DNA of 6,897 nucleotides from Deltaproteobacteria bacterium (GCA_030605675.1 JAUWHV010000037.1:1-6897); one strand, 5' to 3'; shown: positions 1 through 6,533, counted from the first letter of the stretch. Made by a program: numbers and translations. Notes: a model not told the origin generated them from the sequence alone.

Positions 1-731
1 GGATCATTAAGAAGAAGGAGTATTTCCTCTCTATTTCTACCAAAAGGCTCTTCAACCAGAAATATCCCATACTTCCGGCACAATTTAAGGTTGTTAAGTG
101 CCATCTCTAATGACCAGGAGGCATTGGCATCGATTCTTAAATCAAAGTCCCGCCCTAGTTTTTTTCGTGAAAGCTTTAGTATTTCCTCATTGTAATCTAA
201 ATCAGTGCCGACCTTGATCCGCATACTGCGTATATTTACTTTCTTGTACATATCCAGAATATATTCTGCTTCTGGTAGAGAAAGAATGGGAAGAATTCCG
301 CCATACTGAATTATCTGCTTTAGAGGCTCTTTTTTTAACAGGCCATAGATGTCTTTCCCTGAGCTATGGCAAAACATGTCAAGAAGCGCTGTTTCCGCTG
401 CACATAACAGGGGAAGCCCGTGTGATTCGAGCGCCAGGGACTCCAAATGTTCCTTTCCTTCTTCCCATGATATATTTTTTTCAATAAGGGGTTCAAGGAT
501 TCTTACTATGATTTTTTTGGCATTCTTCAGTAGGTCCGCATCTTTTCCAATCTCGCCTGATACATAGTCTCGTACGATAGCCTCACCGAAGCCCCTTTTT
601 CCCTGCCCCTCAATTTTGAGAATAAGAGAATCAGAAAAGGATCTGGATGCCATTGCATGGGTAAAATCCATCCTAAAAGGGATCTTTAATGCGTAGAGTT
701 CTGCTTTTTCAATCTTTGCATATTGCTTCAT
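1..731 (-). CDS. Enolase-superfamily enzyme (dipeptide epimerase / OSBS / muconate-cycloisomerase-like), C-terminus cut by window edge
   Basis: Translating the reverse strand from the ATG at 729-731 gives 243 codons with no stop before the left edge. Residues 1 to about 130 form the usual N-terminal capping domain, starting KIEKAELYALKIPFR, with a likely specificity loop near FTHAMASRS. The TIM barrel then begins. RIKVG at 171-175 corresponds to the KxK motif of the muconate-lactonizing subgroup, with K173 as candidate base. RIDANASW follows, with D201 as first Mg ligand. LVEEPF at 225-230 supplies the second acidic ligand (E227/E228). The third ligand and the opposite-face lysine lie beyond the edge; family members are about 340-370 residues, so roughly 100 or more are missing. 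The family abstracts a proton alpha to a carboxylate using Mg2+. The known KxK reactions include L-Ala-D/L-Glu epimerisation, o-succinylbenzoate synthesis and cycloisomerisation; the fragment cannot decide among them. The first motif lysine is arginine here. No strong Shine-Dalgarno precedes the ATG, but this start keeps the conserved first strand. It is divergent from the HhH gene. Confidence 0.85.
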   Translation of the reverse strand, partial: MKQYAKIEKAELYALKIPFRMDFTHAMASRSFSDSLILKIEGQGKRGFGEAIVRDYVSGEIGKDADLLKNAKKIIVRILEPLIEKNISWEEGKEHLESLALESHGLPLLCAAETALLDMFCHSSGKDIYGLLKKEPLKQIIQYGGILPILSLPEAEYILDMYKKVNIRSMRIKVGTDLDYNEEILKLSRKKLGRDFDLRIDANASWSLEMALNNLKLCRKYGIFLVEEPFGRNREEILLLLND

Positions 732-790
732 AATGATTGATAGCTTACTGTGACAGAAATATACTATCAACAGGCCCCTGGGTTTGTGGA

Positions 791-834
791 GTTACGGGTT
801 GCGAGTTGCGAGTTGCGGGTTAAAACACGCAACT
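791..834. repeat. GTTGCGA-type tandem heptamers with a small hairpin
   Basis: Four head-to-tail heptamers are seen: gttacgg (791-797), gttgcga (798-804), gttgcga (805-811) and gttgcgg (812-818), with a decayed fifth beginning gtt at 819. The last units can also fold: agttgcg (811-817) is perfectly complementary to cgcaact (828-834) around a 10-nt loop. The tract lies between the divergent enolase-family gene and the HhH gene. It is open in the frame of the HhH gene, where it would encode the repetitive peptide ELRVASCELRV, but it looks like intergenic repeat DNA. Its function is unknown. Confidence 0.75.
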
Positions 835-878
835 GCTGCTTAAGCACCGAACGCACTCATTTTGCTCGGATTACAAAA

Positions 879-1283
879 ATGTGCAATTGTAGCCTTTCAG
901 AGTATAATATACATGTAGAACAAATCCTTGTCCTGGTCCTCATAGTTGGCTGTTTTTTATTTGCAGAACATCACTTGGCCTCGCATAAGAAAGAACAGCC
1001 TCAAATTTCCCTTAAAAGAGGAGTTATTGCAAACAACTCCCAGGATGCTTGTAGCGCAAGGGAGTTGCTATTTTTTCGTCCTATGGATATAAACAGCGCG
1101 TCTTTTGAGGAACTGACCCTGCTTCCGGGCATTGGTGAGGTTACTGCATGCAGAGTCATTCAGTTCCGCCAAAGTCTTGGTTTTCTCCTTTCTGTCGAGG
1201 AACTTGATACCATTAACAGCCCTCTGAATCCTAAATTATTGGGGGCGATAGGCCCTTACTTAGCTGTTGAATTTGATTTCTAA
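879..1283 (+). CDS. Membrane-anchored ComEA-like helix-hairpin-helix protein
   Basis: This is a 134-residue protein when started at the ATG at 879. A hydrophobic segment at about residues 16-29 (ILVLVLIVGCFLFA) looks like a single N-terminal membrane anchor. A polar linker follows, then a C-terminal ComEA-type helix-hairpin-helix domain at about 70-130. That domain opens with MDINSASFEELTLLPGIG and contains the hairpin LPGIGEVTACRVIQFR at about 82-97. ComEA-type domains bind double-stranded DNA without sequence specificity, classically at the cell surface during DNA uptake; many bacteria also carry short single-HhH relatives of unknown role. The frame is open back to an ATG at 750, but that 43-residue extension is low-complexity translation of the heptamer repeat, so 879 is preferred. 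A weak GGA lies 8 nt upstream. The 3' end overlaps the start of the cooC-like gene by 17 nt, suggesting coupled translation. Family call fairly sure; role in DNA uptake unproven. Confidence 0.8.
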   Translation: MCNCSLSEYNIHVEQILVLVLIVGCFLFAEHHLASHKKEQPQISLKRGVIANNSQDACSARELLFFRPMDINSASFEELTLLPGIGEVTACRVIQFRQSLGFLLSVEELDTINSPLNPKLLGAIGPYLAVEFDF

Positions 1284-2055
1284 CACCCATAGTCCTGGAA
1301 CAGCCCGGATCCTTGCCATGGCCGGTAAAGGTGGCACCGGCAAGACTACCCTCAGTGCTCTCCTGATCAGATACCTTGTGGAGAAAGGATTGACTCCGGT
1401 ATTGGCCGTGGACGCCGATGCCAATGCAAATCTTAATGAGCTCCTTGGCCTTCCAGTGGAGACCAGCCTGGGAGATATCAGGGACAGGATGAAGACAGAG
1501 ACACCTCCCGGCATGGCCAAAAGAGACTATATGGAGATTTACATAAACCGTGCCATTATAGAGGCCAAAGGTTTCGACTTGCTGGTCATGGGACAACCCG
1601 AAGGCCCTGGATGCTATTGCATGGCCAACACGATCTTGGCACAGGTAATAGAGGGACTGTCCAGAAGCTACCGTTACCTCATAGTCGATAATGAGGCGGG
1701 AATGGAGCACTTGAGCCGCTTAAACCTCCGGAAAATACATACCTTATTTGTTGTGTCTGACCCTTCAATCCGGGGGATAGTCACAGCGGCGCGCATAGCC
1801 GATCTTACAAAGGCTTTAAAAGTAGAAGTAAGAAATAAAGTGCTCATAGTAAACAGGGTGCCGAATGACCTGCCGGCAGCGCTGGAGGGCCAGATACATA
1901 AGGTCATACAGAAAACCGATCTCCTGTTTGGAGGCTGTGTTCCGGCAAGCGACGATATTTTCCAGAGTGAGATCCAGCAGGAATCCCTGTTGAAGCTCTC
2001 AGCCAAAGCTGACGTAGTACAGACAACAAAACGGATTTTTGACAAATTCCTCTGA
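1267..2055 (+). CDS. cooC: CooC-like nickel-insertion ATPase (CODH/ACS maturation factor)
   Basis: This 262-residue protein belongs to the MinD/NifH/CooC class of P-loop ATPases. RILAMAGKGGTGKTT at 14-28 is the deviant Walker A with signature lysine K21 and catalytic K26. AVDADANANL carries D49 and D51. GCYC at 115-118 supplies the CxC pair (C116, C118) that in CooC dimers binds Zn or Ni at the interface. YLIVDNEAGMEHLSR at 137-151 holds the Walker B aspartate D141 and the NEAG-EH segment typical of CooC. Family members hydrolyse ATP to load Ni into the C-cluster of carbon monoxide dehydrogenase or, in the AcsF branch, into acetyl-CoA synthase; they act in the cytoplasm. The length fits. The start is odd: the first in-frame ATG (1318) lies after the beta-1 strand and would leave almost nothing before the P-loop, and an in-frame stop sits at 1261-1263. 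Initiation is therefore probably the TTG at 1267, or TTG 1273 / CTG 1264. It overlaps the upstream HhH gene by 17 nt. No CODH/ACS structural gene is in the window. Confidence 0.9.
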   Translation: MNLISNTHSPGTARILAMAGKGGTGKTTLSALLIRYLVEKGLTPVLAVDADANANLNELLGLPVETSLGDIRDRMKTETPPGMAKRDYMEIYINRAIIEAKGFDLLVMGQPEGPGCYCMANTILAQVIEGLSRSYRYLIVDNEAGMEHLSRLNLRKIHTLFVVSDPSIRGIVTAARIADLTKALKVEVRNKVLIVNRVPNDLPAALEGQIHKVIQKTDLLFGGCVPASDDIFQSEIQQESLLKLSAKADVVQTTKRIFDKFL

Positions 2056-2093
2056 TTTTTTTTTGGGTCATCTTTCATATAAGCTAAAAAGTA

Positions 2094-2211
2094 GTTTACA
2101 CTTTTTTTTGAAAAAGAAATGTTTCACGCAAAGGCGCAAAGGCGCAATTTTTTTCTTGATTTTCTTTGCGCCTTTGCGCCTTTGCGTGAGGTTCTTTTAA
2201 AAAACGTAAAC
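2094..2211. terminator. Long inverted repeat of GGCGCAAA octamers, likely bidirectional terminator
   Basis: Positions 2124-2147 and 2166-2189 are perfectly complementary over 24 bp, with an 18-nt T-rich loop (2148-2165). Each arm is made of period-8 units (tcacgcaaa-ggcgcaaa-ggcgcaa on the left, mirrored on the right). Outer pairing is also possible: gtttac at 2094-2099 matches gtaaac at 2206-2211, and the T-run at 2102-2109 faces the A-run at 2199-2204. The element sits between the convergent cooC-like gene (ends 2055) and kinase gene (ends 2234), where a terminator serving both is expected. Transcription from the right meets a U-rich stretch about 5 nt after the stem; from the left the tail is only moderately U-rich. 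The octamer composition is more than a terminator needs, so this may be a dispersed repeat taking on that role. Confidence 0.75.
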
Positions 2212-2233
2212 CTGAAAATGAAGAATGCTTTTT

Positions 2234-4996
2234 TCACCGTGCTATTTTCTGACCGACAGCTTCATGATTCAGGACCTGCCGCACTTTCCTGACTAACTCG
2301 TCTATTTTAAAAGGTTTGCTGGAATAAGGCAGACCGCTCTTTCTCAGTTCTTTACATACTTGATGATCTGAGCCATGGCCGCTACAGAATAATACCTTAA
2401 TATCAGGATTGATTTCCTTGAGCTTCTCATAGGCCTCTTTACCACCCATACGTGGCATAATCATGTCCAGGAGCACAAGATCAATATTGTGTCCAAATGC
2501 CCTGTAGACATGTATAGCCTCTAGCCCGTCTTGTGCCAGCAACACATTATAGCCATAAGCCGAAAGGATCTCCAGTGTCAGATCCCTGACAATTTCTTCA
2601 TCGTCAACTACCAAGATGGTCTCTGATCCGGCCAAGGCCTGACTTTTTTGAGGTTCTTTTGCAAACTCTGGAACAGACTCTGCTACAGGAAAAAAGAGCT
2701 CAAAAGTGGTTCCCTGTCCATTTTCACTGTCAACATGGATACCTCCTTCACCGCTTTTTACAATCCCGTATGCCATGGCAAGCCCAAGCCCGGATCCCTT
2801 GCCTACTTCTTTGGTTGTAAAAAAAGGATCGAATATCCGGTCCATTACTTCCGGCTCAATGCCAATCCCGGTATCACTGATGCTTATGCAAACATAACGA
2901 CCTGGATGTGCCATGAAATCCGGGCAACGGGCACGAACTTCTTTGTATCCGACTTCACTGGTGACCACCAAAAGGCGCCCTCCATCAGGCATGGCGTCAA
3001 GAGCATTGAGGCATATATTTAAAATGGCCTGCTGGACCTGGGTGGGGTCACACTTAATCAAAGGGAGGTCTTCCTGAAAAGAGAATCCTGTCTCTATATT
3101 CTCGGGCAAAGAGCTTTTCATGAATTCCAATGTTTCCTGCACAATCTCATTGACCGCAGATACAAGGGATCGTCCGGGCCGGCTGTTACGACTGAAAGCC
3201 AGAAGCTTTGTCACCAGGTCGGCAGCCCTCAGGCTGGACCGCTCGATAATATCTGCATAGCGTCCTATGTCAGAATCTTGCGCTGTTTTCAGTTTTAGAA
3301 GATTTATGTAGCCCAGGATACCAGTAAGTATGTTATTGAAGTCATGTGCTATGCCACCGGCCATAGTCCCGATGGACTCAAGCTTTTGGGCCTGCAATAA
3401 TCTGCTTTCAATGCGTTTTTTTTCCGTCAAGTCAGTTAACATGGCCAGACAGCCACTGTACTGATCGTCTGTCATGATGGGAACACTGCTGATCAGAACA
3501 CTCACAGGGTCACCTGACTTCCCCTGCAATACAACCTCCTCCTTGGCTGTTCTCCCCCCCATATTCTCCATGAGTACTCTAAGAAGTATCTTTTTCCCTT
3601 CTTCGTTTACAAGACTGTACACGCTGTAGTCCACCAAATTCTCATAACCCAGCATTTTTCCCAGATAGCAGTTTGAAAACCTGATTGTCCCGTTTCCATC
3701 CAGGATCCATATGCCCTCGTTAACGTTCTCTACGATCTCGCGATACTTGCGCTCCGAGTCTTCGAGCTTCCTGTAGAGGTTTGCATTCTCAAGGGCCATG
3801 GCAATTTGGTTGGCAAAACTCGTAAGAAAATTCTTATCGATTTCCGTGACAAAATCCCGATCATTTTGATTATCCCCCAGCATTATACCGATTAACCGGC
3901 CCCGCACAGTCATGGGCACCAAAACAAAGGCCTTTGGCTTTAACCTCAGTAAAAGAGGATTTTGAGGGTTAAGAAATATCTTGTCTACGTCTTTTACCAG
4001 GACAGACCTTTTTTTTCTGGCAGTACGGGCAATAATATTGTCCTTCTTGTCCAGAGGTATTTGATAATCCTTAAGATCTGAAAGGGTGTCGGGTTCCACA
4101 CCCACTGCGTGGATCAGAATCAGGCTGTTTTTGTCTTCATCAAACAGGAATATCCCTGCCCTGTCGAGGTGGGCCACCTCCAGGAGCCGTTTGAGTATCA
4201 GGTCCAGAAGTTCTTCCAGCTTGAGCGTTGAAAGGATGGCAGTGCCGGACTCCTGAAGGGTGGTGAGTTGATCCACCTTGCGCTGCAGGTCCTGGTTGAG
4301 TTGATGGATCTGATTATATTTTTCCCTGAGGATTTCCTTATCCCTCTCAAGCTCCTTTCTGCTGTCCTGGAATATCTTCCAGGGCGTGAATATCCTGTGA
4401 TAAAATTCTTTGACTCTGTTCCGAGTCTCCCACTGGAGATGGTATTCGCAGTATTCATCTCCGTTGAAAAAACATTTGGTCTCTTCCAAGCGGCTGGGAG
4501 GAAGACCCCATATCACCGGAATCGCCTTATAAATACCTTTATTCATCAGGCAAAAATCATGGCTGAGTGGGATGTCCTTTGACCAGATGAGACGTATTAC
4601 AGCATCATTTTGGGAAGAACTCAGCAGTTCTATCCTTTTAGTCCTGTTGAAATGGTCATTTACCCGCTGGGTATGCATGATTCCTTTCGCAGGGTTTCCA
4701 AAGGCATAGATTATAATCCGCTGAATGTAGCCCAGATGTTGCTTCAATACTGAGCTAAATCCTATCTTATAGGCTGCGTCCTCGTCGCCCAAAATCCTCT
4801 TGGCCCGCTTATAAAGTTGTATCATTAGGCTGGATGAAACCCAGTTATTTGGATCAGAAAGGAATGCCTTTGGATCGGATATCCCTGCCATTTCCGGCCC
4901 GAGATCCTTCAAGAGCTCAGCTAATTTTCCAGGTTCCCTTTCCTCGATATATTGAATGACGGCAAGGGAATTAATGCAACTGTTGTGCTTATTCAT
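2234..4996 (-). CDS. Soluble hybrid sensor histidine kinase (V4R-like N-terminus, GAF, PAS, HisKA, HATPase, REC)
   Basis: This 920-residue protein has no signal peptide or membrane segment, so it is probably a cytoplasmic sensor. Residues 1-195 form a helical ligand-sensing-type region ending in C175 and CEYHLQWE (183-190 region), a pattern resembling V4R-like domains; this part is tentative. A charged coiled coil spans about 205-250 and a GAF domain about 250-405. A PAS domain spans about 413-530, starting ERKYREIVENVNEGIWILD and ending with the usual LTDLTEKKR linker. HisKA carries GGIAHDFNN with phospho-acceptor H551. HATPase_c shows the N box (N660, N664), DTGIGI from D708, FDPFF from F722 and the lid GKGSGLGLA at 732-740. 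The C-terminal receiver at about 792-910 has D798/D799, phospho-acceptor D844, S872 and K894, so it appears functional. No HPt or output domain is present, so a separate partner is expected. No neighbouring regulator lies in the window. The ATG at 4996 has no strong Shine-Dalgarno. Confidence 0.93.
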   Translation of the reverse strand: MNKHNSCINSLAVIQYIEEREPGKLAELLKDLGPEMAGISDPKAFLSDPNNWVSSSLMIQLYKRAKRILGDEDAAYKIGFSSVLKQHLGYIQRIIIYAFGNPAKGIMHTQRVNDHFNRTKRIELLSSSQNDAVIRLIWSKDIPLSHDFCLMNKGIYKAIPVIWGLPPSRLEETKCFFNGDEYCEYHLQWETRNRVKEFYHRIFTPWKIFQDSRKELERDKEILREKYNQIHQLNQDLQRKVDQLTTLQESGTAILSTLKLEELLDLILKRLLEVAHLDRAGIFLFDEDKNSLILIHAVGVEPDTLSDLKDYQIPLDKKDNIIARTARKKRSVLVKDVDKIFLNPQNPLLLRLKPKAFVLVPMTVRGRLIGIMLGDNQNDRDFVTEIDKNFLTSFANQIAMALENANLYRKLEDSERKYREIVENVNEGIWILDGNGTIRFSNCYLGKMLGYENLVDYSVYSLVNEEGKKILLRVLMENMGGRTAKEEVVLQGKSGDPVSVLISSVPIMTDDQYSGCLAMLTDLTEKKRIESRLLQAQKLESIGTMAGGIAHDFNNILTGILGYINLLKLKTAQDSDIGRYADIIERSSLRAADLVTKLLAFSRNSRPGRSLVSAVNEIVQETLEFMKSSLPENIETGFSFQEDLPLIKCDPTQVQQAILNICLNALDAMPDGGRLLVVTSEVGYKEVRARCPDFMAHPGRYVCISISDTGIGIEPEVMDRIFDPFFTTKEVGKGSGLGLAMAYGIVKSGEGGIHVDSENGQGTTFELFFPVAESVPEFAKEPQKSQALAGSETILVVDDEEIVRDLTLEILSAYGYNVLLAQDGLEAIHVYRAFGHNIDLVLLDMIMPRMGGKEAYEKLKEINPDIKVLFCSGHGSDHQVCKELRKSGLPYSSKPFKIDELVRKVRQVLNHEAVGQKIAR

Positions 4997-5137
4997 CTGG
5001 AATTATTTCACTGTCAATTTTCTAACGCACTTAAGTCAAAACTGAGGACCAACAGAAGAGGACAATATATTTCAGGCATCGCCATACCCTTTTAGAAGTT
5101 GCAATTAAGAATACATTAACAACAAAGACTAATAAAT

Positions 5138-5155
5138 AAAGCTAATTATAGCTTT
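5138..5155. promoter_or_regulatory. Perfect 7-bp inverted repeat, possible operator
   Basis: aaagcta (5138-5144) and tagcttt (5149-5155) are exact reverse complements around the 4-nt spacer atta. It lies about 50 bp upstream of the sigma-54-like element and about 140 bp upstream of the kinase start. It could be a protein-binding dyad or a minor hairpin. It has no U-run, so it is not a typical terminator. In AT-rich DNA such dyads also arise by chance. Confidence 0.3.
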
Positions 5156-5206
5156 CTCATAACTTTTGGGCAAGCGCCTATACATTACCAGACCAGCATA
5201 AATGGG

Positions 5207-5222
5207 TGGCACTAATTCTGCA
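5207..5222 (+). promoter_or_regulatory. Sigma-54-like -24/-12 promoter candidate
   Basis: The sequence reads TGGCAC-taatt-CTGCA. Against the consensus TGGCAC-R-N4-TTGCW, the whole -24 block matches and the -12 block differs only by C for the first T. The invariant GG (5208-5209) and GC (5220-5221) are separated by exactly 10 nt. The R position is T. It points toward the acyltransferase gene, with an expected start near 5233 and thus a leader of about 265 nt. Whether it drives that gene or a small RNA cannot be told from sequence. Confidence 0.45.
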
Positions 5223-5310
5223 TATTATACAACGATCAGTAATACCAATAGGCCGACCTGTTATTCCATTTCTGAACACTATCTTTTTTAACCAATAGAA
5301 AGATTCCGTT

Positions 5311-5339
5311 TTCCCAAAAGGTTAGAAGGAAAGTATAAT
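5311..5339 (+). promoter_or_regulatory. Sigma-70-like promoter candidate
   Basis: A perfect -10 TATAAT at 5334-5339 is preceded, with a 17-nt spacer, by TTCCCA at 5311-5316 (4 of 6 to TTGACA). The expected start near 5346 would give a leader of about 150 nt for the acyltransferase gene. In AT-rich DNA a perfect -10 can occur by chance, so this is a candidate only. Confidence 0.4.
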
Positions 5340-5487
5340 TTCTCTGAGTAATTTGACAAGTGTGACACAGGTCTCGCAAAATTTGAGATACGTTTCTTCT
5401 AAAAAGTGTTACGCCTTAAAAGTCAGATAATATCAACTAATTAAGATGAGCCACATAATACGATTCTTAAGTCAATAACATTGCATA

Positions 5488-5494
5488 AAGGAGG
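5488..5494 (+). promoter_or_regulatory. Strong Shine-Dalgarno fixing the acyltransferase start
   Basis: aaggagg is fully complementary to the anti-Shine-Dalgarno of 16S rRNA and lies 5 nt before the ATG at 5500. It is the only textbook ribosome site in the window and makes that start secure. Confidence 0.88.
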
Positions 5495-5499
5495 CCACG

Positions 5500-6486
5500 A
5501 TGCGCGGGATACCTAATGTTGCCGGTCTTGGTTTAAGCCAGTTCTTTCAACTTTCCTTCAATGTCAAATTGGCTCGGTTGTTACCTTTCACCTGCCTACG
5601 TATCTACCTCTATCTACTGGGTTTTTTTTATTTCTCCTTAAAACGGGCTGATAGAAAGAAGATAGTACTTTGCCTGAACTATGTCTTGAAGCTTAATCTC
5701 AAAAAACACACTTCTTATCTGGACTCGATCAAGACTTTTCTAGGAGTTTTTGATCATTACTTTGAAAAATTGGTAATGGCCCATAGACCCTTATCTGAAA
5801 TGATTGATTTTTTGCGCCTGCGTCTACATATTAAAAACAAGGGCTATCTGGACAAAATCACAAAAACAGGCAAAGGGTGCATCTTTGTTACTGGACACTT
5901 TGGGGCGGTAGAGTTTCTTCCACTGTCACTGGCCATGAACGGCTACAAGATCGCATTGATATGCCGGTTCAAGACAAAAAAGCTAAAAGAGGAACTTATA
6001 AAAAGGGCAAAAAAGTTTGATGTCATATTGATAGATGCCAATGAACCTAAAGTGTTATTCAGGGCACTCCGGGCCATAAAGAGCGGGAGAATCCTAATCA
6101 CAGAATGCGACGAATTCTCAGAGTGGCGCCCGCACCCTGATAAGCGAATCTCAGTCTTTAGCCACACTGTACCACAGGACAAGACACTGGACTTTTTATA
6201 CCGCCGAGCCAAAGTGCCTGTACTTATGGGACTCATGAGGCGAGAAAAGGGAGGCTTTACGTTATGTATCGACTCCCTTGAAGATGGTGGCAAAGATGAA
6301 TCTTTGGCTGCCAGGGCATGGAACAAGCTTGAGGACTATATACTCAATTATCCCCAACAGTGGTATCAATGGAAAGATGCTGCAACAGCGCTGTCTGAAC
6401 ACATTGTTCAGGACAACAAGAAAGATAAACAAGAAGTCCCATTAATACCTTCTGAACGCCCTGTTCTATCTGCCGATTTCTCGTAA
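5500..6486 (+). CDS. LpxL/HtrB-family lipid A (lysophospholipid-type) acyltransferase
   Basis: This 328-residue protein is in the size range of LpxL/LpxM enzymes, which transfer a fatty acid from acyl-ACP to a lipid A precursor at the inner face of the inner membrane. A hydrophobic stretch at about residues 24-47 would anchor the N-terminus. GCIFVTGHFGAVEFLPL holds the catalytic H-x4-E motif (H133, E138), in the same setting as the family's GHFGNWE. Further support comes from the strand-turn ILITECDEF (198-206), in the place of the usual D-containing block, and from the C-terminal YPQQWYQWKD (284-293), matching the family's PEQW-W segment. The last 25 or so residues are polar and probably a dispensable tail. 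Variations in these motifs suggest a divergent branch, so the acceptor may not be Kdo2-lipid A. The start is fixed by the strong ribosome site. It stands alone in its orientation, convergent with the FadL-type gene. Confidence 0.85.
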   Translation: MRGIPNVAGLGLSQFFQLSFNVKLARLLPFTCLRIYLYLLGFFYFSLKRADRKKIVLCLNYVLKLNLKKHTSYLDSIKTFLGVFDHYFEKLVMAHRPLSEMIDFLRLRLHIKNKGYLDKITKTGKGCIFVTGHFGAVEFLPLSLAMNGYKIALICRFKTKKLKEELIKRAKKFDVILIDANEPKVLFRALRAIKSGRILITECDEFSEWRPHPDKRISVFSHTVPQDKTLDFLYRRAKVPVLMGLMRREKGGFTLCIDSLEDGGKDESLAARAWNKLEDYILNYPQQWYQWKDAATALSEHIVQDNKKDKQEVPLIPSERPVLSADFS

Positions 6487-6488
6487 GC

Positions 6489-6533
6489 GTTCAGAGGGTC
6501 AAAGTTCAGGGTTCAAGGGTTCAGGGGTTCAGG
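6489..6533. repeat. GTTCAGG-type irregular tandem heptamers
   Basis: Immediately after the acyltransferase stop come gttcaga, gggtcaaa, gttcagg, gttcaag, ggttcag and gggttcag, about six units of 7-8 nt that vary around GTTCAGG. The tract fills about half of the 95-bp gap between two convergent genes and does not enter the acyltransferase frame. The unit differs from the GTTGCGA and GGCGCAAA repeats elsewhere in the window, but the length and intergenic position are similar. Its function is unknown. Confidence 0.7.

Larger units (their letters stand above)
4997..5499. other. 503-bp AT-rich intergenic region between divergent genes
   Basis: No convincing protein-coding frame is seen between the kinase start and the acyltransferase start. 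The region holds a perfect 7-bp hairpin (5138-5155), a sigma-54-like element (5207-5222), a sigma-70-like promoter candidate (5311-5339) and the Shine-Dalgarno of the rightward gene (5488-5494). An isolated TTGACA lies at 5353-5358 with only a weak -10 (caaaat) 18 nt downstream. It is long for a simple divergent promoter region, so a small RNA or an extended leader is possible, but nothing recognisable as a tRNA or known riboswitch was found. Confidence 0.6.

Noticed and set aside
349..567. Plus-strand 72-codon frame
   Set aside because: It lies antisense inside the enolase-family gene, whose reverse frame shows conserved motifs; it is low-complexity and has no recognisable domain.
1231..1710. 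Minus-strand 159-codon frame
   Set aside because: Antisense to the CooC-like gene, whose motifs are unmistakable; no domain of its own.
1674..2078. Minus-strand 134-codon frame
   Set aside because: Antisense shadow of the 3' half of the CooC-like gene, serine-rich without a domain.
2124..2189. CRISPR array
   Set aside because: Units are only 8 nt, contiguous without spacers, and arranged as an inverted pair.
2648..3022. Plus-strand 124-codon frame
   Set aside because: Antisense to the histidine kinase ATPase domain, no recognisable features.
5353..5382. Promoter with perfect TTGACA
   Set aside because: The best -10 (caaaat) is weak and at 18-nt spacing; the TATAAT upstream is a better candidate.
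5943..6326. Minus-strand 127-codon frame
   Set aside because: Antisense to the acyltransferase, serine-rich shadow.
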